The notes beneath the pieces are model-generated. The model had not been told where the DNA came from and did not search any database. It worked only from the letters and a program-made list of their open reading frames with translations. A stretch of DNA of 64,000 nucleotides. Source: Shewanella abyssi (lineage in GTDB: Bacteria; Pseudomonadota; Gammaproteobacteria; Enterobacterales; Shewanellaceae). Position 1 is the stretch's first letter; each line of letters starts with the position of its first letter. Below are positions 46,352 through 55,465 of the stretch, piece by piece. The position numbers were made by a program, and so were the translations under genes. The stretch is taken from assembly GCF_023284025.1 (NCBI RefSeq), contig NZ_JAKIKR010000013.1:31435-95434 (forward strand). The letters run 5' to 3'.

Positions 46352-47677
46352 TCACTTGAAAATGGACCAATACCTGTAACCAAACGTAAAAGGTAATAGG
46401 AGAGAACGAGACATTATTATAGCCATTATCCGGGTTTTTCTTCCAAACCAAAAAGCAAGATAGGATGCCACGAAATATGAAATTAGTGTTGCGGCAGCAG
46501 CACCGACCCCACCATACGTAGGTATCAATAAATAATTAACAATTACGTTAATAACCGCACCTAACCCATGACTAATTAGGGAGTATCTTAACAAATCCTC
46601 AACTATTAACCATTTGCTTACCATTGATCTCATAAAAACAAAAACACAAGCCCAGATATGTATCTGTAAAATAAGAGCAGATGATAGATAATCACTGCCA
46701 AAAACAACACCGATGAAAGGTTTAGCAATAATAGTGACAAAGATTGCTAGCACAAATCCTAAAAGCAATAAAATATCACTTAACTTCTGTAATCTAACCA
46801 AATATTTTTTATTATTGTTCTGTTGCTTAAGTAATAATAACGATGGGAATAGTGATATAACAATAGCGTCCGCGAAAAAGTACCACACTTCAGACATCCT
46901 TGCTGCTACAGCGTAAAGACCAACCTCTGATGTTGAGGACAATTGTTCTAACATTATCTGGTCAATTTTTAAATAGATAATAGCTGCAAAACCAGAAAGA
47001 ATTAGCCAAAATGACCTTTTTACTAAGTTTAAGCCATACTGAAAATCAACAGACTTTAAAACTAGTTTAAAACCATCTTTATAATATATATAAACAAAAC
47101 CAAGTCCTACAAAAACATTCTCAATAGCAAATACACTCACTAATACTATGAACTCTGCATCTGAATATATTGCAATAATTTTAATAAGTGAAAAGAATAA
47201 GACAATAGCTAACTTCATTCTAGTTACAACTTTGGCAGCCATTTTAGACTGAAACCAAAATTCAAGAACAGAGAAACAACTGAATGCTGACGCTAAACAC
47301 AATACAATTAAGCCCCAACGGCTTTCTTCGTTAGTTAATCCAATACCACATATGGCAATAGTCAAACATATTAAGCTTACAGAACTAGATCCAAAGACAC
47401 GCATCGCTAATGTCGTTGCAATGATTTTGTCATGTTGATCTGGTGAATTAATCAATTCACGTGTAACTATCGCATTCATTCCTAGTGCCGCTAAAGGGGC
47501 AAACATCGCAACAATTGCAATAATATAGCTTAACTTACCAAAACCCTCCGGTCCCATGCTTCTAGCTAAAAGCACGTTGACCAATAGATTTGCCCCCATA
47601 ACTACAACTTTCTCTGACATCAGCCACGAGGCATTTCTGGTGACGTTTTTTACTAGTGTACTCAATTTGATTTCCAA
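46352..47677 (-). CDS. wzx: Wzx-type repeat-unit flippase
   Basis: A 441-residue MOP-superfamily membrane protein with about 12-14 helices. Signatures are SEKVVVMGANLLVNVLLARS, GPEGFGKLSYIIAIVAMFAP and IPTYGGVGAAAATLISYFVA. It would flip the undecaprenyl-linked unit of the second polymer. It is not close in sequence to the wzx at 20376, as expected for flippases of different repeat units. A 208-bp AT-rich gap upstream (47678-47885) holds nothing recognised. Confidence 0.92.
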   Translation of the reverse strand: MEIKLSTLVKNVTRNASWLMSEKVVVMGANLLVNVLLARSMGPEGFGKLSYIIAIVAMFAPLAALGMNAIVTRELINSPDQHDKIIATTLAMRVFGSSSVSLICLTIAICGIGLTNEESRWGLIVLCLASAFSCFSVLEFWFQSKMAAKVVTRMKLAIVLFFSLIKIIAIYSDAEFIVLVSVFAIENVFVGLGFVYIYYKDGFKLVLKSVDFQYGLNLVKRSFWLILSGFAAIIYLKIDQIMLEQLSSTSEVGLYAVAARMSEVWYFFADAIVISLFPSLLLLKQQNNNKKYLVRLQKLSDILLLLGFVLAIFVTIIAKPFIGVVFGSDYLSSALILQIHIWACVFVFMRSMVSKWLIVEDLLRYSLISHGLGAVINVIVNYLLIPTYGGVGAAAATLISYFVASYLAFWFGRKTRIMAIIMSRSLLLPFTFGYRYWSIFK

Positions 47678-47885
47678 GGCCTTTCAAACATTTGAACAAT
47701 AAACATCGCAAACTGCTTTACATATAATTAACTTTACAGAGCAACTCTGCTTTACATGAATATGATTAATCTTTACTTCAATGTATATTTTAAATAGCCT
47801 AAATTAGTAAAGTGCAATCGCGAATATATTTTATTATATTAAGTAGATAATAATAGTTAATTTATCAAAAATAAAATTAGGCAAC

Positions 47886-48629
47886 CTAAAGCTGGCTCTT
47901 AATAAAACCCTTATAAGAGTATATAACAAAAAACATCAATGATTTAACGCGACTTAAACCAACAACATCTCTATAAAAACGCCACTGATATTTCAAAACA
48001 TGAAATTTATTTTGAGTCATACCTGAATCAACTCGATACATAGCCAGTACTTCTGGTATAGCTTTAGCACAATCGATATCTTTAAGGATATCTAACCAAA
48101 GTCCCATGTCTTGCCGTTTCCTGATGAGAGGCATATACCTTTTCCCCATCAAATGACTATCGTACATTGCCGTCAAACAGCCGATAACATTGCTACAAAG
48201 TAATTGTTTATAATTAACTGTCTGTTGTGGCTTAACTATACCGCCAACACCTTGACGACTAAATTTTTTGTATCCACTATAAGATAAAGCAACATCATTA
48301 TCGACCATAAACTTAACTTGTACTTCAAGCTTATTTTGCAACCACAAATCATCAGAATCTAAGAAAGCAATAAATCTTCCATTAGATTTACGGATGGACT
48401 TATTTCTAGCAGCACCGGCTCCGAGATTAGCATCTTGAAAGTGAAATTTTATTCTATTATCTTTTCGAGCATAATTTTCAATTATATTTTGCGTTCCATC
48501 TGTCGAAAAATCATCTGTAATTATAAGTTCCCAATTCATATATGTTTGTGATAAAACAGAATCGATACTTTCACAAATGAATTCAGAAGAATTATATGCA
48601 GGCATAATTATAGAAACTAATGGTTGCAT
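47886..48629 (-). CDS. Family 2 glycosyltransferase
   Basis: A 247-residue GT-A enzyme with VSIIMPAYNSSEFICESIDS, WELIITDDFSTDGT and FLDSDDLWLQNKLEVQV (D-x-D). Close in type to TuaG/WbbL-like enzymes that often add the second sugar. It directly abuts the initiating transferase gene (adjacent bases), supporting a role early in repeat-unit assembly. Confidence 0.9.
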   Translation of the reverse strand: MQPLVSIIMPAYNSSEFICESIDSVLSQTYMNWELIITDDFSTDGTQNIIENYARKDNRIKFHFQDANLGAGAARNKSIRKSNGRFIAFLDSDDLWLQNKLEVQVKFMVDNDVALSYSGYKKFSRQGVGGIVKPQQTVNYKQLLCSNVIGCLTAMYDSHLMGKRYMPLIRKRQDMGLWLDILKDIDCAKAIPEVLAMYRVDSGMTQNKFHVLKYQWRFYRDVVGLSRVKSLMFFVIYSYKGFIKSQL

Positions 48630-49619
48630 TTATCTTCCCATTCCAAATAGGACAACTTTAACGGTTTTAAACAAGATTTTAATATCTAAAAGTGTACTAT
48701 GGTGCTTAATATAAAATATATCATACTTGTGTTTCCACATTGCATCGTTAACCGACGCGCCATACGGATAACTTACCTGTGCTAATCCAGTTACACCTGG
48801 TTTAACTGCATGCCGAAAACGATAATATGGAATCTCTTTTTCCAAATCATTTATGAATACTTCACGTTCGGGTCTTGGCCCCACAATAGACATCTCGCCT
48901 TTCAGTATATTTATAATCTGTGGTAACTCATCTATACGAGTTCTACGAATGAAATTACCAACTCTTGTGACCCTGTTGTCATTTATTGAAGCCCATTGAG
49001 CACCTTTACTTTCAGCGTCACTTCTCATGGAACGAAATTTAATCACCTCGAACTCATCATTGTATTGCCCTGTTCGGCGCTGTTTATAAAATATAGAACC
49101 TGGACTTTCCATCTTGATCGCTAATGCTGCAACTATTCCTACGGGAAGTGCGACGAAAGACAGCAAGAAAACTGCACACAAATCAATTAAACGTTTTGCT
49201 AGTTGAGTTCTCTTTGTTGACAATATAGAAAATGCCTTTTGGTGCAAGAAGTAACCACTATGAAGCAATCTCACTTCAGTATAACCTAATCTTGCATCCA
49301 AATAACTTACGAGAGGTTCGACCCAAGCTCCAAGTTCAGTTGCGTTAACTAAAAACTGTCTTTGCTCTTTTGATAAATGAGCACTTTGAAAGTGGCATAT
49401 CACTTTACAGCTTAGGTCTTTAATACTGTAATCATTAAAGATCATGTCGAATTCATAACCTTCGACAATACCCGCTATCTCTTGCTTTTTTTCAGCGGGA
49501 CAAAAGATATAAATTAACTGTTGTGTTAAGACTTTCTTTTTAGACTTGAAGCGTTTAGATACTAACTTTAAGGGCTGATACTCTTCAGTCTCAACAGCTT
49601 TATTGGCTCTCAAATTCAT
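48630..49619 (-). CDS. Initiating phosphoglycosyl transferase (WcaJ/EpsB-type)
   Basis: A 329-residue bacterial sugar transferase (PF02397). Residues about 140-329 hold the catalytic core: membrane segment LIDLCAVFLLSFVALPVGIV, then FYKQRRTGQYNDEFEVIKFR, the Asp-Glu dyad in RIDELPQIINILKGE, and SIVGPRPEREVF. The first 140 residues are soluble and lack the usual four-helix membrane bundle of WcaJ. It attaches the first sugar-phosphate to undecaprenyl phosphate for the second polymer; UDP-glucose is a likely donor given galU. The C-terminal VKVVLFGMGR resembles EpsB-type transferases. Confidence 0.9.
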   Translation of the reverse strand: MNLRANKAVETEEYQPLKLVSKRFKSKKKVLTQQLIYIFCPAEKKQEIAGIVEGYEFDMIFNDYSIKDLSCKVICHFQSAHLSKEQRQFLVNATELGAWVEPLVSYLDARLGYTEVRLLHSGYFLHQKAFSILSTKRTQLAKRLIDLCAVFLLSFVALPVGIVAALAIKMESPGSIFYKQRRTGQYNDEFEVIKFRSMRSDAESKGAQWASINDNRVTRVGNFIRRTRIDELPQIINILKGEMSIVGPRPEREVFINDLEKEIPYYRFRHAVKPGVTGLAQVSYPYGASVNDAMWKHKYDIFYIKHHSTLLDIKILFKTVKVVLFGMGR

Positions 49620-49827
49620 ATAGTTACCAAATTAATTATTATATTGTATACAAAGAAAGTGCTAACTTATAATTTTAACTCTGTATATTCTAGCTTACCA
49701 GAATCATTCACGTATTTAAAAACGTAATTTAAGGCCAATAGCCTACATACAACCTCTAAATTTGACACTGGAAATCCCTAATATAATTGGTTCTGTAAAT
49801 ATCGTTCTAACCGATACAAGCTACCAA

Positions 49828-50796
49828 TCAGTCTGCTTTTCTTATAAAAGATTTCATTATCACGATAAGAAAGCTTAGAACTCCACCAAAAGTGGTTCCT
49901 AAAATACAAATTAGTGCTCGGTTAGGTTTTGATTTTTCTTCTGGTATGAATGCTGGGTCAATTGTCTTGAAAATATATTCCTCTCTTACCTCAGCAAACA
50001 TTATTGTTTTCTCTTGCTCTTCGACTAACTTATAGAGAATCGAACGAATATCTGCAATATTAGTTTGTGCTATTTGTTTGCTTAAAAACTCTCTACTTCT
50101 ATTAGCGTCAATAACATCTCGCTCTTTCATGACTTTGTTAATATCTTCTACTAACCAGGCCACCCACTGTTGTGCAATAGCCGGTGATAAATGCTCAACC
50201 GATACTGTGACCATGCCGCTATCTTTAGCGGAGTTAACTGCAATAACCTTACTGAACTCTTTATAGGCTTCTTGCATAGAAGGCTCAGGTTTATATGGTG
50301 CTTTAACTTCACGAACCCATGAATTTTTACTGACGTCATATAATTCATCATCATATATGATTGAATTATCGTTTAGATTCCACTTTTCGACTGCCATTAA
50401 ATCAGGAAGAATGTTGTGCTTTTGGATAAATTGACTGGTAAATTGACGTGACTTCATCACCTCTATCGCCATTTGGGTTTTATCGACTCCGCCGCCACCG
50501 CCAAGGTTAATGCCAGCCATACTCGCAAGGCCGCCAAATTGACCCGCTAATGCACTTAAGCCGCCGCCCTGCTCTTCGCTCGCTGGTGCTAGCAACGCTT
50601 CAGACTTGTAGGTGTTGGGTTGCATAACTGCGAACGCTACTGAAGCTATGGTGAATACTGCCGTTATAGCAATGATTAGCCATTTGCCTTGCCATATGAC
50701 TTTAAACAATTCGCGGAGGTCGATTTCGTCGTCGGCTTTTAGCTGTTGATTTGGGTATTGGGTGAATTGTGCGTCTTGGTTTTGAATGTTGTTCAT
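49828..50796 (-). CDS. Wzz-type chain-length determinant without kinase domain
   Basis: A 322-residue copolymerase. DDEIDLRELFKVIWQGKWLI leads into helix 1 (IIAITAVFTIASVAFAVMQP). A glycine-rich stretch (GLSALAGQFGGLASMAGINL and GGGGG) follows. Helix 2 (LICILGTTFGGVLSFLIVIM) is preceded by the PNRA segment. No Walker motifs or tyrosine tail are present, so unlike the Wzc at 27945 it cannot be a BY-kinase. It regulates the length of the second polymer with the large SLBB exporter. Confidence 0.92.
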   Translation of the reverse strand: MNNIQNQDAQFTQYPNQQLKADDEIDLRELFKVIWQGKWLIIAITAVFTIASVAFAVMQPNTYKSEALLAPASEEQGGGLSALAGQFGGLASMAGINLGGGGGVDKTQMAIEVMKSRQFTSQFIQKHNILPDLMAVEKWNLNDNSIIYDDELYDVSKNSWVREVKAPYKPEPSMQEAYKEFSKVIAVNSAKDSGMVTVSVEHLSPAIAQQWVAWLVEDINKVMKERDVIDANRSREFLSKQIAQTNIADIRSILYKLVEEQEKTIMFAEVREEYIFKTIDPAFIPEEKSKPNRALICILGTTFGGVLSFLIVIMKSFIRKAD

Positions 50797-50815
50797 TGGT
50801 TATTTAGACTCTAGA

Positions 50816-51090
50816 TTCTAGGACGCTTCGCGGCTAGTGCGCTTCGCTTCTATACGAGCAGGCATCTGTTGATACTCGCTTCTTGTAATAATTTGTGTTT
50901 TCTAGGCTCAATAAGAAGAGCGGCCTTCGGCCTGCTAGTGCAGCCTGCGGCTGGCGAGAGCGCTGCGCTTCTAGATTCTATACAATCAAAAGATGAGCAA
51001 AGCGAACGCCTCAGCCTAATCTTTTGCGTTTATAGCAGGACAAAGTCCGCTCTAGCAGCAAAGCGTTCTAGCAGCCCAAAGGGCGTACTT
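50816..51090. repeat. CTAG-punctuated palindrome mosaic
   Basis: The 302-bp gap between the wzz gene and a four-helix-bundle gene is made of short palindromes delimited by TCTAG: for example CTTCTAGATTC, GCGGCCTTCGGCCTGC, GGACAAAGTCC and CAGCCTGCGGCTGG. Part of it (about 50950-51070) is a diverged third copy of the 170-bp repeats at 51481-51867. No gene is seen. Confidence 0.75.
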
Positions 51091-51098
51091 CTCAGCCT

Positions 51099-51446
51099 TT
51101 ATACCTGTGACTCTTTGTTCTTGATCATTGCACCTAGGATTTTTGCGAGCTCTTTGGCTTCTTTTACCATTTCCATTGAGGAATGTTTTTCTAGATAGCC
51201 GATTTCAATTCCGATGTATAACTGGGTAACTAACTCCCCAAGTGAGCCTTTCGCGTAATACAAGAAACGTATTTTCTCTTTCGCTGTTTCTCGCTCCTCT
51301 CCTTCGGCAATATTTGAAGGAACGGATAAACCTGAACGCGTTATTTGATCTTTGAAGCCCCAGTTTTGTACTTTCTCTGTAGCCTTATAGACTTCACATG
51401 CGAGTCGTGATGCTCTTTTCCAAACATCCAGTTGTTCGAATCTCAT
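51099..51446 (-). CDS. Four-helix-bundle protein (S23/Avd-like)
   Basis: A 115-residue helical protein starting MRFEQLDVWKRASRLACEVY, with the family core QITRSGLSVPSNIAEGEERE and FLYYAKGSLGELVTQLYIGI. ATG 51446 has GGAG at 8-bp spacing; an upstream start at 51464 would add MKGVTQ. It is close to the paralogue at 58874 and more distant from that at 6109. It lies inside the second polysaccharide operon between the SLBB exporter and Wzz, surrounded on both sides by CTAG-rich repeats. No function is assigned to free-standing members; 23S rRNA intervening-sequence proteins and DGR Avd share the fold. Confidence 0.9.
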   Translation of the reverse strand: MRFEQLDVWKRASRLACEVYKATEKVQNWGFKDQITRSGLSVPSNIAEGEERETAKEKIRFLYYAKGSLGELVTQLYIGIEIGYLEKHSSMEMVKEAKELAKILGAMIKNKESQV

Positions 51447-51480
51447 TTGAGTGACTCCTTTCATTAGTCAGAGCGTAGCG

Positions 51481-51867
51481 CTTCTAGGTCGTGACTTCGT
51501 CACGGCGAGAGCGTCGCAAGCTCCTTCTAGATTCTATACAATCAATAGCAGAGCAAAGCGAACGACTAACCTTACCTTTGCTTTTGGCTTTTGGCTTTTG
51601 CATTTATAGCAGGACGTAGTCCGCTCTAGCAGCGTAGTGTTCTAGAATCTAGAGTCATCTTAGCCTCACCGCTCTAGAAGCGCTGCGCTTCTAGGTCGTG
51701 ACTTCGTCACGGCGAGAGCGTCGCAAGCTCCTTCTAGATTCTATACAATCAATAGCAGAGCAAAGCGAACGACTAAACCTTACCTTTGCTTTTGGCTTTT
51801 GGCTTTTGCATTTATAGCAGGACGTAGTCCGCTCTAGCAGCGTAGTGTTCTAGAATCTAGTGTCATC
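51481..51867. repeat. Two direct copies of a ~170-180 bp mosaic repeat
   Basis: The block starting CTTCTAGGTCGTGACTTCGT at 51481 is repeated nearly identically at 51688, each running to TCTAGAATCTAG near 51652 and 51860. Each copy contains the palindromes GTGACTTCGTCAC and GGACGTAGTCC, and three units of heptamer CTTTTGG (51581-51600 and 51789-51808). The copies are about 208 bp apart and fill the 415-bp gap between the SLBB gene and the four-helix-bundle gene. No coding sequence is seen. Confidence 0.9.
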
Positions 51868-51879
51868 CTAGCCTTCTTT

Positions 51880-54669
51880 TTAAAGATTTGCGACGGTGGC
51901 GAATGCGACTGCTGTGTTGTATATGATGCTGGTGACTTGCGTCCAAAGCGTTAAGCTGTCTTTGTATTCAGTATCAAGTGGCACGATGATGGTGTCGCCT
52001 GGCTGTAGGCTAGACTCGCTGCTGAACCACATTGACTGGTTAGGAAGCATCACTGAACCATCTGCTTTAATGATGTAGGTTCTGTCATCATCAGCACGTG
52101 CTCTAGCACCGCCAGACATTGCTAGATATTGCTCTACTGTCTGACCCTCTTTAAATCGATGGGTTGCAGCATGCTGTACTTCACCCATTACGGCGATGGT
52201 TTGCTTAGTCGATGGGATATACAGTACGTCTTCATCTTCTAATTGAAGATCTGCCTGGGAGATACCAATAGAGATAGCCGAAAGGTCGACCACTAAACGG
52301 CCAACAGCTTGGATATTTTCCAGATCGGTAAGCATCATTTGTGCGTCGCTATAATTTGCAACATTACCGTCTTTCGATACTCCGCGAGTGGCAATATCAC
52401 GACGCAGTTGATCTGCAAGCTTCTTAATCTCTAACTGCTCTTGTTGACGCACAGATTCACGCACAAAAACCGTCGAGGGTAAGTAGGCGTAATCCGTAAA
52501 ACCACCTGCGCGGCTAAGTACATCCCCTAAGGTTTCACCGCGGCGAATGTTATAAGTGCCTGGGAACTTAACTTCACCGCGAATTTCAACTGATTTATTT
52601 TTTTGCCAATCAGGGGTTGTCATCACCGTCAGTATGTCGCGACTTTTCAGTAACACGTTTTGAGATGCATCACCTTGCAGCGCTAAATCTAATGCAATAT
52701 TTTTATGGCTAATTGATGAGCCATCAGCGGTAGTAAAGGTACTCGTTAGCTCTGCGCGTGTGGTATAGGCACCCTCTTCTAGGCCACCTGCTGCCGTCAC
52801 CAAATCACTTATTTTTGCATTAACAGCGAGAGGATAAATACCGGGGTTATTGACCTTACCATTGACCGCAATAGCTTGAACTCCAGCTCCTTGACGTCCT
52901 TGATTATTCAGCTTCATGATCACTGGGTATAGAAGCTCGCCGCGATTCATTACGCTACTAAGCTTAATTAAATCTCTGTCTTCGAACAGGTTAACCAACA
53001 TCTTGTTGACTTCACCTTTGATTGCGGCGTTCTCATTATCTTCTGCCTTGCTATTAATTGCGATGCCACCTAACTCAGAGCGATCGGCAAACTTCTGTTG
53101 GCTAAGTTGAGAGAATCCCGCTTTAAAGAGATCATTGCCAAGTAACGAGTCACCGGCGAGTGATTGAACCTTCATGACCCGTTCTTTGACTAGCTTATTC
53201 AGTTCATATCGGTTTTGAGTCATGTCGCTGAAATTGAAGAAGATAATTTTATCGCGTGGATTAAGCAGTAGATTTTGCGATGCAACCTTACCGTTTATCG
53301 CTTGTGATGGTGAAAATTGGTAGACTTCAATATCACCCTGTTTATTTTTTTCACGGATAATAATTGCGTATTCTAAATCGGCAGAAACGGTTAAATCGCC
53401 CCAGATGGAAGGAACTAAGTCACTTAACTTCTGACCTTTATACCATTGGTATTTTCCCGGTCTAACCACAGCACCAATAAGGGTTAGTGCATCTTCATAT
53501 TGTGAAGCGGCACTTTTAACCCGGATAACATCACCGGATAGCGCTTTCGTTGCTTTTCCTGCAGTAGAAGTAAGGTCAACGTTTACGATGGTTCTAAGGC
53601 TGTTTTTATTAAAACGTTCAACACTGCTGCGTTTTGGATAGGCACCGGGCTTTATGCCTGCGGCCATTTCAATGACCTGCGCCATGGTTTCATGCTGTTT
53701 AAGCTCATAGATAGCAGGACGTCTAACTTCACCGGTAACACTCACTAGGCCGCCAACCGATGGAATAAACACCACATCACCTGAGCGAAGGCGGATATCG
53801 CCAGAAGCATCGCCGCGAAGTAGCAGGTCATATAGGTCCATACTGCCAACGAGTTTACCTGCACGTTTGACCTGAATATCTCGCAGTGAGCCAATCTCGT
53901 TGACACCACCAGACACGAATAGGGCTTGAGTAATGGTTGAAAGACTTGAAACGGTATATGAGCCAGGTTTATAGGCATCACCGGCAACAAATATACGAAT
54001 AGAGCGTAGTTCGCCCATGGTGATATTCGATTGAATACCAATCATCTGCTTTTCTATGCGTTGCGATAATGATTCTCTTAACTCGGCAAAAGTCAGCCCG
54101 ATGACGGTAATTGGACCCAGTTCAGGAAACTGAATAACGCCTTCCCGATTGATGACTAGGTCGTATTCTTTGTTTTCTTTACCGTACAGCTGAACTTTAA
54201 TGTTGTCGCCAGGGCCAACGAGGTATTCACTGGGTACTGGTACATCAGAAACCGGTGCGAACGTTGTTGGCTCCCCGGCAAACAAATCATAACCAAAGCG
54301 CTTTAGTTCTGTTTTAGCCGCATCTTCTTCAAAGGTTAACTGTTCAGCATTTTTATCTTTTAACGGATTGCCAAGCTGATCAACCGGGTTACCAAACTGG
54401 TCCGTTTGAATTAGCTGACCATTTTCATCGTACTGGGCACGCGGATTCACCAAGTTAGGATTTTCTAATTGCTGCTGTGAGCTAGTGCTGCCACCTAACA
54501 TTGACGGATCAATGCCATATTGCTTCGCTAAACGTTGTTGCTCTGATGCTGGCAAGTTTTTAAACTGCTCCATCATTTGAGGAGATGGCGTAATAGCACT
54601 AGCCTGCCCTGACAGTAATATCAGCGCCGACATGCCAGCAATGATGAGTTTTTTAGTCTTATTAAGCAC
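51880..54669 (-). CDS. Large SLBB-domain polysaccharide export protein (OtnA/WbfF-like)
   Basis: A 929-residue secreted protein with a Sec signal peptide (MLNKTKKLIIAGMSALILLS, cleavage after QASA) and no lipobox Cys. A Poly_export domain lies near residues 145-225 (EYLVGPGDNIKVQLYGKENK). It is followed by about five or six SLBB-like repeats, for example IRIFVAGDAYKPGSYTVSSL, SVTGEVRRPAIYELKQHETM, VEIRGEVKFPGTYNIRRGET and IAVMGEVQHAATHRFKEGQT. It is 2.5 times longer than Wza and typical of Vibrio/Shewanella capsule loci. It is the first gene of the second operon and probably forms its outer-membrane export channel. Confidence 0.92.
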   Translation of the reverse strand: MLNKTKKLIIAGMSALILLSGQASAITPSPQMMEQFKNLPASEQQRLAKQYGIDPSMLGGSTSSQQQLENPNLVNPRAQYDENGQLIQTDQFGNPVDQLGNPLKDKNAEQLTFEEDAAKTELKRFGYDLFAGEPTTFAPVSDVPVPSEYLVGPGDNIKVQLYGKENKEYDLVINREGVIQFPELGPITVIGLTFAELRESLSQRIEKQMIGIQSNITMGELRSIRIFVAGDAYKPGSYTVSSLSTITQALFVSGGVNEIGSLRDIQVKRAGKLVGSMDLYDLLLRGDASGDIRLRSGDVVFIPSVGGLVSVTGEVRRPAIYELKQHETMAQVIEMAAGIKPGAYPKRSSVERFNKNSLRTIVNVDLTSTAGKATKALSGDVIRVKSAASQYEDALTLIGAVVRPGKYQWYKGQKLSDLVPSIWGDLTVSADLEYAIIIREKNKQGDIEVYQFSPSQAINGKVASQNLLLNPRDKIIFFNFSDMTQNRYELNKLVKERVMKVQSLAGDSLLGNDLFKAGFSQLSQQKFADRSELGGIAINSKAEDNENAAIKGEVNKMLVNLFEDRDLIKLSSVMNRGELLYPVIMKLNNQGRQGAGVQAIAVNGKVNNPGIYPLAVNAKISDLVTAAGGLEEGAYTTRAELTSTFTTADGSSISHKNIALDLALQGDASQNVLLKSRDILTVMTTPDWQKNKSVEIRGEVKFPGTYNIRRGETLGDVLSRAGGFTDYAYLPSTVFVRESVRQQEQLEIKKLADQLRRDIATRGVSKDGNVANYSDAQMMLTDLENIQAVGRLVVDLSAISIGISQADLQLEDEDVLYIPSTKQTIAVMGEVQHAATHRFKEGQTVEQYLAMSGGARARADDDRTYIIKADGSVMLPNQSMWFSSESSLQPGDTIIVPLDTEYKDSLTLWTQVTSIIYNTAVAFATVANL

Positions 54670-54717
54670 CAGTTATCTCCGAAAAAAGTTAAAAACAGGT
54701 AAAAAGCAGGTTAGGGC

Positions 54718-54850
54718 TGAGACGAACGGCCGTTGGCCTTACGGCACGTGACTTCGTCACTACGGAACGCTTCGCTTACAGTAAAGCAAAGACGGTAAAA
54801 TCTTAGATGAACGGCCTATGGTCTTAGGGTAAAAACTAGAAAAGAGCACA
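54718..54850. repeat. Palindrome mosaic repeat in the leader of the second operon
   Basis: ACGAACGGCCGTTGGCCTTA, GTGACTTCGTCAC, and AACGCTTCGCTTAC followed by CTAGAAAAGAGC. The same string of palindromes recurs at 55320-55400 and 63600-63700. It lies 50 bp upstream of the SLBB start codon, between it and the ops site. Confidence 0.8.
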
Positions 54851-55102
54851 GCAACGGCATAAATGCCGACCTACAAAAGATAATCGTGAACACCAACATA
54901 AGCATTACAACACCGCTGTAGGTTGGGCTCTAGCCCATCAATCATTGCAATCGACCATGCTAACCGACGGCATAAATGCCGACCTACAAAAGATAATCGT
55001 AAACACCAACATAAGCATTACAACACTTCTGTAGGTTGGGCTTTAGCCCATCAATCATTGCAATCGACCATGCTAACCGACGGCATAAATGCCGACCTAC
55101 TT
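54845..55102. repeat. REP/BIME cluster
   Basis: Three unit B copies (about 54852-54874, 54966-54988, 55079-55100) alternate with two unit A copies (about 54918-54940, with CTCTAG variant, and 55031-55053). Linkers (TCGTAAACACCAACATAAGC) are conserved. The cluster lies inside the untranslated leader between ops (55466) and the SLBB gene. Confidence 0.92.
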
Positions 55103-55112
55103 TAAAAGAAGG

Positions 55113-55317
55113 TTCTAGGTTCTAGGTTCTAGGTTCTAGGTTCTAGGTTCTAGGTTCTAGGTTCTAGGTTCTAGGTTCTAGGTTCTAGCAAAGTATAAAA
55201 TCAACACCAACATCAAAAGCCAAAGGGTGTTTTCTGTTGATTTCCTAGCAGGACGTAGTCCGTTCTAGCAGTGAGCTGGCGAACGTCCTAGTATCTAGGA
55301 CCTTCTCAGCTTTCTAG
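55113..55317. repeat. Composite repeat: 11 heptamers (TTCTAGG) plus ~125-bp block
   Basis: Ten TTCTAGG units and a terminal TTCTAGC (55113-55189) are followed by a block with AAGCCAAAGGGTGTTTTCTG, the palindrome GGACGTAGTCC and CTTCTCAGC. The same array-plus-block occurs at 58613-58795 in the same orientation, and the array begins again at 63974. The joint with the preceding REP unit (CCTACTTTAAAAGAAGG) is also shared with 63960, so REP and heptamer array travel together. Confidence 0.92.
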
Positions 55318-55329
55318 CAAAGACGGTGA

Positions 55330-55430
55330 AATCTTAAACGAACGGCCTACGGCCTTAGGGAACACTTTGCTTACGGTGAAAACTAGAAAAGAGCAAAGCG
55401 ACGGCATAAATGCCGACCTACTTTAAAAGA
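55330..55430. repeat. Palindrome mosaic plus REP unit B
   Basis: AACGGCCTACGGCCTTAGGG and ACACTTTGCTTACGG, then CTAGAAAAGAGCAAAGCGAC leading into a unit B palindrome at about 55399-55420, then TTTAAAAGAAGGTTCTAG. Same order of modules as at 63600-63980. Confidence 0.8.
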
Positions 55431-55465
55431 AGGTTCTAGTACCTCGGAGCTTCTCAGATTTTAGA

